Assembly (NCBI GenBank): GCA_016190445.1
Contig: JACPQL010000011.1
Span: 48,562 to 112,561, forward strand
Reading direction: 5' to 3'
Length of the DNA stretch: 64,000 nt
Source: Chloroflexota bacterium
GTDB lineage: Bacteria > Chloroflexota > Dehalococcoidia > Lucifugimonadales > JACPQL01
Under the pieces are notes generated by a model. The model saw only the letters and a program-made list of their open reading frames with translations. It ran no database searches and had not been told where the DNA came from. Positions within the stretch are counted from its first letter, which is position 1, and each line of letters begins with the position of its first letter. A program made the translations under genes and the position numbers. Below are positions 8,412-17,937 of the stretch, piece after piece.

Positions 8412-10073
8412 ATGCGCCCAATTGTGGAAGTAGCAAGAGAGCTGGGGCTGCCCTGTGATGCCCTGATCCCCTACGGGCGCTATATGGGCAAGGTCCCCCT
8501 TGACGCGTTTCCACCCGGGCCCGCCCGTGGGCGGCTGGTGGTCGTCACGGCCATGAGCCCAACCCCCGCTGGAGAAGGAAAGACCACCACCGCAATAGGG
8601 CTCGTAGACGCCCTGTCCAGGCTGGGCAAGCGGGCTGTGCTGACGTTGCGGCAGCCATCGCTGGGGCCTGTATTTGGACTGAAGGGAGGCGGCACCGGCG
8701 GAGGAGAGGCCCGCGTGGTGCCAGAGGAAGATATTAACCTGCACTTCACAGGGGATGCCCATGCAGTCGCTGCCGCCCACAACCTTCTGGCCGCCCTGGC
8801 GGACAACGCGGTCCACCACCAGCTTATCCCTGGTCTTAGCGCCTCGGGGCTGGAGTGGCACCGCGTCACCAACATCGAGGACCGGGCTCTCAGAAGGGTT
8901 GTGACAGGGCTGGGTGGCAGAGGCAACGGGCCCCTGCGTGAGACCGGTTTTGACCTGGACGCCGCCTCAGAGATCATGGCCATACTCGCCTTGGCCAAAG
9001 GGTATGAAGACCTCCGCAAGAAGCTTGGGCGGATAGTAGTGGGTTATGACCAGGACCGTCGCCCGGTTGCTGCGTCGGCTCTGAACGCCGTGGGGTCTAT
9101 GATGGCCCTGCTGAAGGACAGCCTGATGCCAAACCTGGTGCAGACGCTGGAGGGCCAGCCTGCCCTGGTGCATACCGGCCCCTTTGGCAACATCGCTCAC
9201 GGAGCCAGCTCCATCCTGGCTGACCGGCTGGCCCTGGGCTGTGGCGATACTGTGGTGACGGAGGCAGGGTTCGGGGCTGACTTGGGGTTGGAGAAGTTCG
9301 TGCATATCAAGGTGCGGTCGGGCGGTCCAGCCCCCGCTGCGGCGGTGGTCGTGGTGACAGTGCGGGCACTGAAGTGGCACGGGGGCGCCCCTCTGCGCGA
9401 GTTAGAGAGCCCCAACCTGAAAGCACTCCAGAACGGCTTGGCCAATATGGAGCACGCTCTCGGCATTGCCGGGATGTTCGGCCTCCCGGCGGTGGTCGCC
9501 ATCAACCGATTTCCGGCTGACAGGGCAGAAGAGGTGAAGGCCATCAAATGTGCAGCCCTTTCCGCGGGTGCGGTTGCGGTGTCCGAGAGCTTCGCCTTCT
9601 CCCGTGGGGGCGCCGGAGCCGTTGAGCTTGCCGAGGCCGTGGTCGAGGCATGCAAAAGAGGGCCTTGTCAGGTCAACTACCTTTACCCACTGGAAGCCTC
9701 GCTGGAGAAGAAGGTGGAGACTGTGGCACGCCAGGTGTATGGCGCAGGGGAGGTCCAGTGGGACGCCAACGCCTTGCGGCAGGCTCGAACGTACACCGAG
9801 CTGGGCTGGGGTAGCCTGCCCATCTGCATGGCCAAGACTCACCTGTCTCTATCCGCCGACCCGCGAATGGTGGTCTGTCCACAGGGGTACACCTTTCCTA
9901 TTGGCGGCATACGTATCGCAGCGGGTGCCGGTTTCGTGTACCCAATGGCCGGCGAGATACAGACTATGCCGGCGCTGCCAAGAAACCCGAAAGCGTTTCA
10001 GATTGATGTGGACGACCATGGCAACTTGGTGGGCCTAGCCAAAGACGTTACGATGGTACCGGCACACGCCTGA
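8412..10073 (+). CDS. fhs: Formate-tetrahydrofolate ligase
   Basis: A 553-residue enzyme making 10-formyl-THF from formate, THF and ATP. It carries the fhs P-loop TPAGEGKTTT, then RQPSLGPVFGLKGGGTGGG, NLHFTGDAHA and the C-terminal KTHLSLS and YPMAGEIQTMPALP. Length fits the family. ATG 8412 is preferred over GTG 8406. The gene belongs to C1 metabolism: the methyl branch of the Wood-Ljungdahl pathway or simply one-carbon supply. No folD or other C1 gene adjoins it here, so its role in acetogenesis cannot be inferred from this window. Confidence 0.95.
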   Translation: MRPIVEVARELGLPCDALIPYGRYMGKVPLDAFPPGPARGRLVVVTAMSPTPAGEGKTTTAIGLVDALSRLGKRAVLTLRQPSLGPVFGLKGGGTGGGEARVVPEEDINLHFTGDAHAVAAAHNLLAALADNAVHHQLIPGLSASGLEWHRVTNIEDRALRRVVTGLGGRGNGPLRETGFDLDAASEIMAILALAKGYEDLRKKLGRIVVGYDQDRRPVAASALNAVGSMMALLKDSLMPNLVQTLEGQPALVHTGPFGNIAHGASSILADRLALGCGDTVVTEAGFGADLGLEKFVHIKVRSGGPAPAAAVVVVTVRALKWHGGAPLRELESPNLKALQNGLANMEHALGIAGMFGLPAVVAINRFPADRAEEVKAIKCAALSAGAVAVSESFAFSRGGAGAVELAEAVVEACKRGPCQVNYLYPLEASLEKKVETVARQVYGAGEVQWDANALRQARTYTELGWGSLPICMAKTHLSLSADPRMVVCPQGYTFPIGGIRIAAGAGFVYPMAGEIQTMPALPRNPKAFQIDVDDHGNLVGLAKDVTMVPAHA

Positions 10074-10557
10074 AGCCCAGGCCGCCCGGATAGCCTGGCC
10101 GGTAGGAGCCTGCCGCCGCTTTCTCAAGCGATCTAGCCCATCACATGTTTCTGGCCGGATGGCGCCTCTGCCGTGTTCCAGTCCTCGCCACAGCACGCAT
10201 GACCCAAGGCCTGGTCCTCTCGACAAAGTACAGCGGCGAAAGACGTCGCAATTGACACGTTTCAGGTCGCTATACGAAGCCGCGCCTATATTTCAGTACG
10301 AAGTGCTTGTGAGAATATGCACAATCTTGACAAACCCGCCTCGGATAACTATGGTGCCGCCATCGGACCCTGGTCGCTGACGGAGAGCGAGAATGAGGCT
10401 GTGACGGGACCTCTTGCAAGGCTTTTGGTCGGAGCGGAGCTGTGGCAGGGCTCCAGGCTGTGGCAGGGCCAGGGAGCCGGGCTCACCGAAGGCCAATGCC
10501 CAGGCGGGAGACCGAAGATGCGTGGGTAGGACATCCGGCGAGTGGGGGTGAACCAGC
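10074..10557. other. Intergenic region with a candidate promoter
   Basis: No gene is supported here. A small frame at 10317-10529 has no recognisable content. Within it lie TTGACA (10327-10332) and TATGGT (10350-10355) with 17-base spacing, a good sigma70-type promoter for the NYN gene. It would give a leader of about 200 bases. The leader contains a short GCTGTGGCAGGGC direct repeat near 10440-10470. Confidence 0.5.
10327..10355 (+). promoter_or_regulatory. Candidate promoter for the NYN nuclease gene
   Basis: TTGACA, 17 bases, TATGGT. The start codon is about 200 bases downstream. Confidence 0.4.
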
Positions 10558-11145
10558 ATGGCTGTCGTAGCTTCATCCCAACGTCGAGAATCGGGCCAAC
10601 CGTGCTCTCCCCATCGGACTCTGGTGGTCATTGATATGGCGAACCTGGCGCACATGCTGGCGCCCGTTCGCGGCCAGGGCTATGAGCTGGATTACGGCGC
10701 CTTCAGGACCTGGCTCACCCGGGGGCGCCAACACGTAAGTCTGAGGGTCTACACCGGCCTTCCTGTTGACAAACGGGAGATCCGCGCCTTCCTGCGGAGA
10801 CTACAGTTGTTCGGCTTTGAGATAGTGCACCTCCGTGGGAAGACCTACAAGGATGGGTCTGTGAAACGGCCCAATGCGGACACGGCCATGATCACGGACC
10901 TGGTCCGGGAGGCGCCGACCTACGATGAGGCTGTTCTCGTCAGCGGCGACGGCGACTTCGAGTATCCAGTGCGGGCACTGTTGGCCATGGGGAAGCGTGT
11001 GCAAGTTGTGAGCACGCGGGAGCACCTGGCGCGAGACCTCAGAGAGTCTGGTGCCGATATCACTTTCCTGGACAAGGAGCTGCCCCGGCTCCTTATGGGG
11101 CGACGGCGTGGCCTTGATGCCGAGAGCCGCACCCCCGGCAGCTAG
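10558..11145 (+). CDS. NYN (LabA/DUF88-type PIN-like) domain protein
   Basis: A 195-residue protein with the NYN layout: strand VVIDMANLA with Asp26, RPNADTAMITD with Asp108, and LVSGDGDF with Asp131 and Asp133. Together these form the acidic metal site of PIN-like ribonucleases. The first 20 residues are Ser/Arg-rich and probably unstructured. Relatives include LabA-type and vertebrate limkain-b1-like RNases, so an RNA-processing role is likely; the target is unknown. GGGGGTGAA precedes the ATG. Its end overlaps the end of the convergent response regulator by four bases. Confidence 0.85.
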   Translation: MAVVASSQRRESGQPCSPHRTLVVIDMANLAHMLAPVRGQGYELDYGAFRTWLTRGRQHVSLRVYTGLPVDKREIRAFLRRLQLFGFEIVHLRGKTYKDGSVKRPNADTAMITDLVREAPTYDEAVLVSGDGDFEYPVRALLAMGKRVQVVSTREHLARDLRESGADITFLDKELPRLLMGRRRGLDAESRTPGS

Positions 11146-11792
11146 CCGGTGGGTCTCGGTGTCAGCCCGTGTTCCAGGGCCCAAGCCACCACCTCGGCCC
11201 GATTCCTGAGGTGGAGCTTGCTCAGAATGTTCTTCATGTGGTAGTTCACGGTGTTCTCAGAGATATACAGAGCAGCGGCGATCTCTTTGTTAGTTCGCCC
11301 GCGGGCCACATGCTCCAGCAACTCCCTCTCCCGGTCGGTCAACCCGGGCAGGACCTCCGCCCGGGGTCTGTCTTCCCTTAGCCGGGCGAACTCTTGCAGG
11401 AGCTTCTTTGCCAGGATCGGGGACATGACAGGCTCGCCCCGGCTGAGCCGACTCACAAGGTCAGCAAACTCCTCCTCACGCAGGTTCTTCAGGAGATATC
11501 CCTCTGCCCCACTCTTGACCGCCTCGAAGAGGTCCTGCTCGTCGTCGGAAACGGTAAGAATCACGACCTTGATGTCCGGGAGTTCAGTCTTGATGGCCCG
11601 TGTAGCCTCCAGGCCATTGGGGGCAGGCATGTGGATGTCCATGAAAATGAGGTCGGGATGAAGCTCCCGGGCCATGGCTATGGCCTCCTCCCCGTTGCCT
11701 GCTTGGCCCACTACCTCAAGCCCCCAGGCCTTGAGGAGGCTCGCCAGCCCCGCGCGAAACAGGGCATGGTCGTCTGCCAGCAAGACCCTCAT
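11142..11792 (-). CDS. NarL/FixJ-type response regulator
   Basis: A 216-residue regulator. The receiver domain (1-120) has the acidic pair DD at 7-8, phospho-acceptor Asp52 in FMDIHMP, the switch residue in VILTVSDDE and Lys in GYLLKN. The C-terminal LuxR-type HTH (about 145-210) reads LTDRERELLEHVARGRTNKE and later NTVNYHMKNILSKLHLRNR. Its start overlaps the stop of the sensor kinase by four bases (ATGA), so the two are translationally coupled and form a cognate pair. The regulon is unknown. Confidence 0.92.
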   Translation of the reverse strand: MRVLLADDHALFRAGLASLLKAWGLEVVGQAGNGEEAIAMARELHPDLIFMDIHMPAPNGLEATRAIKTELPDIKVVILTVSDDEQDLFEAVKSGAEGYLLKNLREEEFADLVSRLSRGEPVMSPILAKKLLQEFARLREDRPRAEVLPGLTDRERELLEHVARGRTNKEIAAALYISENTVNYHMKNILSKLHLRNRAEVVAWALEHGLTPRPTG

Positions 11793-13702
11793 CGCACCAG
11801 GCCTCGGTCCCCCCTCTGGGCCAGTGGGATACGCACGTTGACTCTGGTGCCCTGCCCCATCGCCGTTTCGATGTTGAAGGTCCCGCCAAGGGCTTCTGCC
11901 CGCTCCCGCATCGTTTGGAGGCCAAAGCGCGGCCAGCCTGTGGATGGAAGGCGTGTCAGGTCAAACCCTTGGCCGTTGTCAGCTATCATGACATGGAGAT
12001 CGCCGTCATTGCGCTCAAAGGTCACAGCCACGCCTCTAGCCTTGGAGTGTTTCCTGACGTTGCTCAAGGCTTCCTGAACGATGCGCATGAGCTGGATCTC
12101 GGCCGATGGCGCTAACTGAGCCTGCTCCGCCTCAGAAGAGGCCTTGACCTCCACCTCAATGCCACACATCTCCGTGTAGCGCTCAGCGTACTCACGCAGC
12201 GCGGTAAGCAGGCCGTCCTTTCGGCGGGAGGCCGTCCGGAGCCCCAGGATCCCCTCTCGAACGTCGGCGTACAGGTCGCGGGCTATCTCCTCCATTTTTG
12301 TGAGCTCTTCCCTGGCCTCGCTCAGATGTTGGGTGGCGAGAAGCCTCCTCACCGCGATGGTCTGCGCGTTGATGTAGCCGAGCAACTGGGCCATTCCATC
12401 GTGCATCTCCCTCGCGATGCGTTCCCTCTCTTGTAGCACCGCCACGTCCTGCACCTGCTGGTACAAACGGGCATTTTCTACAGCGAGGGCCAGCCATTCG
12501 CCGATGCCCTCCAGGAGGCGGACCTCCCTCTGCCCATTCAAGGCATCCGAGGAGAGGGCGGCCACGGCGAGAACGCCCACGGGCTTGCTCCTGTAGGACA
12601 AGGGCAACGCGCAGAGCGTCCGGAACCCGGCCTTGACGACTCCAGGGCGCAGGAACCTTGCGTCGGAGGCGAGGTCGTTCACCAGAATGAGTTCCTGTTT
12701 CTGGGCCACGATGCCTGGGATACCTTCGCCCAGGCGGAACTGGGTCCTCTCCAGGAACGCCTCAGGATGCGCCCCACGGTGACATTGCAAGACCACCTCT
12801 TCATTACCCTCAGCAAGCCAGACCTCCGCGGCATCCGCCGATGTCACCTCGATAATGGTGTCCAGGGACGCAGCCAGCAACTCCTCCAGCTTGAATGAGG
12901 AGGTGACCACCTTCCCGACGGCAAGCAGCGCGCTTAGCTCCCGGTTTTGAAGCTGCGACTGCTCGTAGAGCACGGCGTTCCTTATGGCCATGCCCAGTTG
13001 GCCACCAATGCCCTCAAGGAACTCTTTGTCGGTGTCGGAGAAGTGGCGCTCCGTGCGCGTGGCGACGACCAGGATGCCATTCACCTCGCCCTCAGACTTC
13101 AGTGGTGCGCTAATGGCCGAGACGATACCTTCCCGCTTGCCCGCCTCAGAAACTCTCGGGTCTTCAAGGACCCGCTCCACGACCACTGGCTGGCCTGTGC
13201 GCACCACCTCTGAACCAATACGGTCATTGCTCAACTTGGCCTTCTGTATCCTTCGCACGAACTCCGGGGAAAACCCCCGGTGGCATACCGCGGAGTGCTC
13301 TTCCTTCTCCATGTCCAACAGACAGATAAGTCCAGCGTCCGCCCTCATGTCGGACAAGACGTGGTCCAGGCTTGTGTCCAGCAGGTCTTCTAGTCGCAGC
13401 TTTGCCGCGGCAGCCTTGGCTATGTCGTTCAACGCTGAGAGATGGCGGTTCTGGTCTACAATCTTGTGCTGGAGTCGGCCAATGAAACCGAAGATGGTGT
13501 AAGCGAAGACGATAACGGCCACGGCCATGACCACGTGGACCCCGATGAAGCCTCGCACAGTGTGAAGCTGCGCCGCGAAAACGGTATGCCTCAGCACATC
13601 AATGGTTGCCAGGAACACGATGGGAAGGACTATGGCAACCCATCGCAGAATACGCATGTTGAGACCCCACGCCCCTTTGTGCTCGCTATCTTTCGGATTC
13701 AT
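11789..13702 (-). CDS. GAF-domain sensor histidine kinase (NarX/DegS type)
   Basis: A 637-residue membrane kinase. Two transmembrane helices lie at about 19-36 and 52-74. A linker follows, then two GAF domains (about 100-245 and 265-415), a HisKA_3 domain with the phospho-His in REMHDGMAQLL (His434), and a HATPase domain (QEALSNVRKHSKA, DNGQGF, GLQTMRERAEALGG). The very short loop between the helices (about 15 residues) makes periplasmic sensing unlikely, so the GAF domains probably sense a cytoplasmic ligand, light, redox state or gas. It is transcribed leftward just ahead of the response regulator, with a coupled overlap. The region upstream (13703-13942) is shared with the divergent hydroxybutyryl-CoA dehydratase gene, a possible target. 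Confidence 0.92.
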   Translation of the reverse strand: MNPKDSEHKGAWGLNMRILRWVAIVLPIVFLATIDVLRHTVFAAQLHTVRGFIGVHVVMAVAVIVFAYTIFGFIGRLQHKIVDQNRHLSALNDIAKAAAAKLRLEDLLDTSLDHVLSDMRADAGLICLLDMEKEEHSAVCHRGFSPEFVRRIQKAKLSNDRIGSEVVRTGQPVVVERVLEDPRVSEAGKREGIVSAISAPLKSEGEVNGILVVATRTERHFSDTDKEFLEGIGGQLGMAIRNAVLYEQSQLQNRELSALLAVGKVVTSSFKLEELLAASLDTIIEVTSADAAEVWLAEGNEEVVLQCHRGAHPEAFLERTQFRLGEGIPGIVAQKQELILVNDLASDARFLRPGVVKAGFRTLCALPLSYRSKPVGVLAVAALSSDALNGQREVRLLEGIGEWLALAVENARLYQQVQDVAVLQERERIAREMHDGMAQLLGYINAQTIAVRRLLATQHLSEAREELTKMEEIARDLYADVREGILGLRTASRRKDGLLTALREYAERYTEMCGIEVEVKASSEAEQAQLAPSAEIQLMRIVQEALSNVRKHSKARGVAVTFERNDGDLHVMIADNGQGFDLTRLPSTGWPRFGLQTMRERAEALGGTFNIETAMGQGTRVNVRIPLAQRGDRGLVR

Positions 13703-13942
13703 GGGCAGGCAAACTCTACCGCGAATTGCACCCTAAAGCAATTGTACCAGAGGCTGGCAGCTCAGGACATTCAAGTACATGCACAGCCCGTGGATACAGC
13801 GTGAGGCGTACAGACAGACGCTGGCCAGGACCGGAGTGGAATGCTGGAACCCAGGCCTCGCTCCTCCCCCTCTGCCAGCCCGTAGGGTATACTTGGGTCA
13901 CTGTCTTTGCACTGCAACCTGTCTGAATGAGGGAGTGACGCC

Positions 13943-15409
13943 ATGATGACCGGCGAGGAGTACCGCCAGAGCCTGCGACGACTTCGGCGCACCATCTACG
14001 CCCTGGGAGAGCGGGTAGAGGATGTGACCGGCCATCCCCTCTTTCAGGACCACATCAACACCGCCGCCCTCACCTACGACCTGGCCCACGACCCCCAACA
14101 CCAGGCGTTGCTCACCGCCACCTCCCATCTGACTGGGAAGCGGATCAACCGCTTCACCCACATCCAGCAGGACACCGAAGACCTGATGAAGAAGGTGCAG
14201 ATGCTTCGGCTGCTGGGCCAGCTCACGGGGAGCTGCTTCCAGCGATGCGCCGGGCTGGACGCCCTGAACGCGGTGTACAACGCCACCTATCAGGTGGACC
14301 AGAAGTACGGCACCGACTACCACCGGCGCGCCCGCGACTACGTGGCCCGCGCCCAGGACGCGGACCTGATGTGCGAGGCCGGCATGACCGACCCCAAGGG
14401 CGACCGGAGCCTCCGCCCCAGCCAGCAGGCCGACCCCGACCTGTACCTGCACGTGGTGGAGCGTCGGAAGGACGGCATTGTGGTGCGGGGCGCCAAGCTC
14501 CACCAGACGGGGGCGGTGAACTCCCACGAGATCATCGTCATGCCCACCACGGCCCTGCGCGAGGACGACAAGGACTACGCCGTCGCCTTTGCAGTGCCCT
14601 CGGACACTCCTGGCCTGGTGTTCATCTTCGGGCGCCAGACCAACGACCAGCGCAAGCTGGAGGGGGAGCTGGACCAGGGCAACGCCCGCTACGGCTACAC
14701 CGGCGGCGAGGCCATGGTGGTCTTCAACGATGTCTTCGTGCCGTGGGAGCGCGTCTTCCTCTGCGGCGAGCACGACTTTGCCCTGGTGATGCTGGAGTAC
14801 TTCTCCTGCTACCACCGCAGCAACTACGGTGCCTGCAAGGCGGGGGTGGCCGACGTGCTCATAGGGGCGACGGCGCTCCTCGCCGAGTACAACGGCGTGG
14901 GCGCCAACCCCATCGTGCGCGACAAGCTGGTGGAGATGGTGCACCTGGCGGAGACCCTGTACGCCTGCGCCAACGGGGCATCGGCCACGGGCCGCGCCAC
15001 GCCCGCGGGCGGATGGTGGGTGAACCCCATCATGGCCAACGTCACCAAGCTGAACACGGCGCGCTTCACCTATGACCTGCTCCGCCTGGCCCACGATGTG
15101 AGCGGGGGCCTGGTGGCCACCGTGCCATCGGAGCGCGACCTGCGGCACCCGGAGATAGGCAAGTACCTGGAGAAGTACCTCAAGGGCGCGGGTGGCGTCC
15201 CTGCGGAGCACCGCATCCGGCTGTTCCGACTGGTGGAGGCCATGTCATCCTGCCCCGTTATGCTGGAGGCCGTACACGGCGCCGGCTCCCCCGCGACCCA
15301 GCGCATACCGATGCTGCGGCAAGCGGAGCTGGACAAGAAGGTGGCGATGGCGCGGGAGCTGGCGGGCATCCCCGCCCCGGCCCCAGGGGAGGCAAAGGCG
15401 CGAGGGTAA
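13943..15409 (+). CDS. abfD: 4-Hydroxybutyryl-CoA dehydratase / vinylacetyl-CoA isomerase
   Basis: A 488-residue member of the 4-hydroxyphenylacetate 3-hydroxylase/AbfD family. The [4Fe-4S] ligands known for the clostridial dehydratase (Cys99, Cys103, His292, Cys299) are all present with the same spacing: Cys98 and Cys102 in SCFQRCAG, His291 and Cys298 in CYHRSNYGACKAG. The RFTHIQQDTEDL and YGYTGGEAMVVFNDVF segments are also family-typical. Conserved ligands argue for the radical dehydratase rather than a plain FAD hydroxylase, converting 4-hydroxybutyryl-CoA to crotonyl-CoA. TATACT (13888-13893) may be its -10 box, and GAGGGAG precedes the ATG. No partner (4-hydroxybutyrate CoA-transferase, acetoacetyl-CoA thiolase) is adjacent, so pathway placement in aminobutyrate use or a hydroxybutyrate cycle is open. 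Confidence 0.88.
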   Translation: MMTGEEYRQSLRRLRRTIYALGERVEDVTGHPLFQDHINTAALTYDLAHDPQHQALLTATSHLTGKRINRFTHIQQDTEDLMKKVQMLRLLGQLTGSCFQRCAGLDALNAVYNATYQVDQKYGTDYHRRARDYVARAQDADLMCEAGMTDPKGDRSLRPSQQADPDLYLHVVERRKDGIVVRGAKLHQTGAVNSHEIIVMPTTALREDDKDYAVAFAVPSDTPGLVFIFGRQTNDQRKLEGELDQGNARYGYTGGEAMVVFNDVFVPWERVFLCGEHDFALVMLEYFSCYHRSNYGACKAGVADVLIGATALLAEYNGVGANPIVRDKLVEMVHLAETLYACANGASATGRATPAGGWWVNPIMANVTKLNTARFTYDLLRLAHDVSGGLVATVPSERDLRHPEIGKYLEKYLKGAGGVPAEHRIRLFRLVEAMSSCPVMLEAVHGAGSPATQRIPMLRQAELDKKVAMARELAGIPAPAPGEAKARG

Positions 15410-15489
15410 GGCGGATCCAGAGGGTCGGGGGTGGCGTATAAGCGCGGCACACGCTGAGGTTCCCGGGTATTTTCGGTTCGTGGAGCGTA

Positions 15490-17937
15490 TCAACGAACAG
15501 GCCGGGCCGACCTCCACCACTCCTCAAACGGCGGGCGATTGGTTGTGTGTAATCCCTCCCCATATGCCCCTTGGAAGATCGCGTTCACAGGGGGCACGTT
15601 GTATGCGTGGTTTGACCCGACAATGTACCTGTCGTGGGAGATGCTTCTGTCGGTTGTCCGCCATTCCACGGAGACTCCTTTGCGTTCCATCTCCTGACAA
15701 AAGCGTTGGAAATCACTATTGGCCCGATCAGTGAATTGATCAGTTCGCGACAGGATTCTGATCTCTTTAATCTTTGAGGGGTCAACTACAACGACTAATT
15801 CCTCTAACGCTCGCGTCCCAAAGTGAGGGTCCTCCCACCATATGTAGTCTTCACAAGTGCGGAGTATATCTCGGAGTTTGACGACGTTCGAAAACGGCTC
15901 TTGTGGCTTGAACACATGGGTGGCTCCAGCCTGCACCGGAGCCACCCGGCTTTGCTCGTGCACTCTCGCCACACGCCTGGGTTTGAGGCCAAACAGTCCG
16001 AACAGTTCTTCTTGTGAGAGTACCTTCTGCAAACCAGTGTCACTGAGATCATCAATCACTCTGTCAAAGAGGTGACGTTTCCGGTCCAAGAGCCTCTGTA
16101 TCTTTTCCTCAATCGTGTCTTCGGCCACCAGCGTAGTCACGAACACGGTCTTGTCCTGCCCTATTCGATGAACCCTGTCTTCGGCCTGCGTCATCACTGC
16201 TGGGTTCCACCAAGAGTCGAAATGCGCGACGTAATTCGCAGCAGTCAAGGTGAGGCCAATCCCTCCAGCTCTTAGGGATACCAGCATGGCTTTGTGTTGC
16301 GGGTCTTCTTGAAACTTCCGAACAATCTCGTCGCGGCGCCCTGTCGAAAGCTGGCCTGTATACTTTAGTGGCAAGTAATCCGAAATCTGCGGCTCAATCT
16401 TGTCTAAGGTCTCCACAAACTGCGAAAACACAAGGACTTTACTATCTTCCTCCACGGCGGTCTCAAGATGGTCTTTAAGCCATTCCAGCTTCGCACTGTC
16501 ACCCGTAATCGGGTCGAAGTCACATATTTGCTTGAGGCGTGTGATGAGCGCCAACACGTGCTGGACCGTAACGTTCTCCCCAGTCTCTAGTTCGATGCGG
16601 CCAGTGTGCTCGGCCTCGTCGTACGATTTCCGTTGCATCTCTTCCAATTCAACATAACGGATGTCCTTCACCTTCTGGGGCAATTCCTTGAGGACATCCG
16701 CCTTCCTTCGGCGCAGCATGTAGGGTTTTATCCTGTTACGCACCGTAACAGGATCGGCTACAAGCAACGCCTCATGCTTGAATAAGCTGGGCTTGATGAA
16801 GCCGAAGATGGCAACGACATCCCCTGGGCAGTTTTCCAAGGGCGTCCCACTTAGCCCCCAGCGACGAACCCCGTTCAGTCGACGGATCGCCTGCGATGTC
16901 TCTGTACTCGGGTTCTTGATCTTCTGTATCTCATCGGCAATCACTACGCCAAAGGGGACCTTTTGGGCGCTATCGGCGTCGTTTCGTACTGTCTCATAGT
17001 TCGCCAATATCACGTGGGCTTTGCCACCATACGCTGCCCACTGGAAATCTCTAGCTTGCTTTGCGCCTCTTATCACTACCACCTGAAGCTCTGGGGCCCA
17101 ACCTTCAAAGTGATGCTTCCAGCTACTGACCACGCTCTTGGGACATACCACCAGACACTGTAGGGCTTTCCCCTGTCGCAGAAGGACGCGAAAGGCGGTA
17201 ATGGCCTGTATCGTCTTCCCCAGGCCCATGTCGTCGGCGAGAAGCGCAGCGTCATGGTCGACGAGCCATTTGACACCATACCCCTGGAAAGGATACAACT
17301 CCTGTGGCAGCAGCAGATCTTGGCCAAACTCTGTCTTCGCTGGAGGGAGAAGGACAGGAAGCAGAAGTTCAAAAAGATTCGGCAGCAAGGCGCCAGGGAG
17401 ATGAGCGCCGGCCTTTCCTTGGTCAACACCTTGGGTTGCTCTGCGTTCGTATGGTGTCACCACGGGTACGCGGCTCTTCTTGCCATCCTGCTCCTCTTCT
17501 TTTCTGGCCTGGAAAAACAACGTGCCATCTACTCTGCCGCCAGGCAGCGTAGATGCAAGGTTGTCGGAGACGGCACCAGCCGCGAGAGAGCAATCTATGA
17601 CTTCCAGTTCTGGCATAGGCAGCGTATCTGCAAGGCTGTCGGAGAGGGCCCCGGCCACGAGAGCGTAATCTATGACTCCTAGCTCTGGCATAGGCATAGC
17701 TATGTCATGGCTCGTTATCTCCGGTGCAATCAACCATAGGTCGTCCGACATCGGGGGGAGAGGCATGCCAAGGTCAAGCACCTCAGTGAGTGTGGGAGTA
17801 GCGGGCACCAGGTCCAGGAAATCGAGGAACGCTAGCAATTCAGGGTGTGCGATTCGTTTGGCTGCCTGGCGCTGCAGCCATCCCCTCACCCCAAACCCCA
17901 GGGCGCTGGCTGAACTTTGTTTAGCGATAGCGGGCAT
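15490..17937 (-). CDS. SNF2-family helicase fused to a C-terminal PLD-like module
   Basis: An 815-residue protein. Residues 1-200 are variable and include a 25-residue tandem duplication (83-107, 108-132). A SNF2 motor follows: Walker A DDMGLGKT (Lys241), Walker B DEIQ (335-338) instead of DEAH/DEAQ, LSGTPLEN, VLVFSQFVETL, SLRAGGIGLTL and VHRIGQDKTVF. Residues 683-815 form a separate module with CEDYIWWEDPHF, SHDRYIVGSN, YNVPPV and RPPFEEWW. The same module ends the TPR protein at 29978-31315. Its single HDR motif and alternating strands resemble PLD-like folds of the MIT_C kind (inference). The start overlaps the preceding unknown gene by 17 bases. Base composition is lower than the neighbours (15721-15780 is 28/60 GC against 44/60 at 14401-14460), suggesting transfer. 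A role in DNA defence or repair is plausible but unproven. Confidence 0.88.
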   Translation of the reverse strand: MPAIAKQSSASALGFGVRGWLQRQAAKRIAHPELLAFLDFLDLVPATPTLTEVLDLGMPLPPMSDDLWLIAPEITSHDIAMPMPELGVIDYALVAGALSDSLADTLPMPELEVIDCSLAAGAVSDNLASTLPGGRVDGTLFFQARKEEEQDGKKSRVPVVTPYERRATQGVDQGKAGAHLPGALLPNLFELLLPVLLPPAKTEFGQDLLLPQELYPFQGYGVKWLVDHDAALLADDMGLGKTIQAITAFRVLLRQGKALQCLVVCPKSVVSSWKHHFEGWAPELQVVVIRGAKQARDFQWAAYGGKAHVILANYETVRNDADSAQKVPFGVVIADEIQKIKNPSTETSQAIRRLNGVRRWGLSGTPLENCPGDVVAIFGFIKPSLFKHEALLVADPVTVRNRIKPYMLRRRKADVLKELPQKVKDIRYVELEEMQRKSYDEAEHTGRIELETGENVTVQHVLALITRLKQICDFDPITGDSAKLEWLKDHLETAVEEDSKVLVFSQFVETLDKIEPQISDYLPLKYTGQLSTGRRDEIVRKFQEDPQHKAMLVSLRAGGIGLTLTAANYVAHFDSWWNPAVMTQAEDRVHRIGQDKTVFVTTLVAEDTIEEKIQRLLDRKRHLFDRVIDDLSDTGLQKVLSQEELFGLFGLKPRRVARVHEQSRVAPVQAGATHVFKPQEPFSNVVKLRDILRTCEDYIWWEDPHFGTRALEELVVVVDPSKIKEIRILSRTDQFTDRANSDFQRFCQEMERKGVSVEWRTTDRSISHDRYIVGSNHAYNVPPVNAIFQGAYGEGLHTTNRPPFEEWWRSARPVR
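17542..17691 (-). repeat. 75-bp tandem duplication inside the SNF2 gene
   Basis: Two adjacent 75-base units encode MPELGVIDYALV... and MPELEVIDCSLA..., each ending TLP. The units differ at scattered positions, so the duplication is not brand new. They fall in the low-complexity N-terminal region before the motor. Confidence 0.75.

Noticed and set aside
10317..10529. A 70-codon frame in the fhs-NYN gap
   Set aside because: Low-complexity Gly/Gln/Leu content, no ribosome-binding site, and overlap with a likely promoter.
13898..15211. A 437-codon frame opposite the hydroxybutyryl-CoA dehydratase gene
   Set aside because: Antisense shadow rich in Val, His and Gly, with no recognisable motif.
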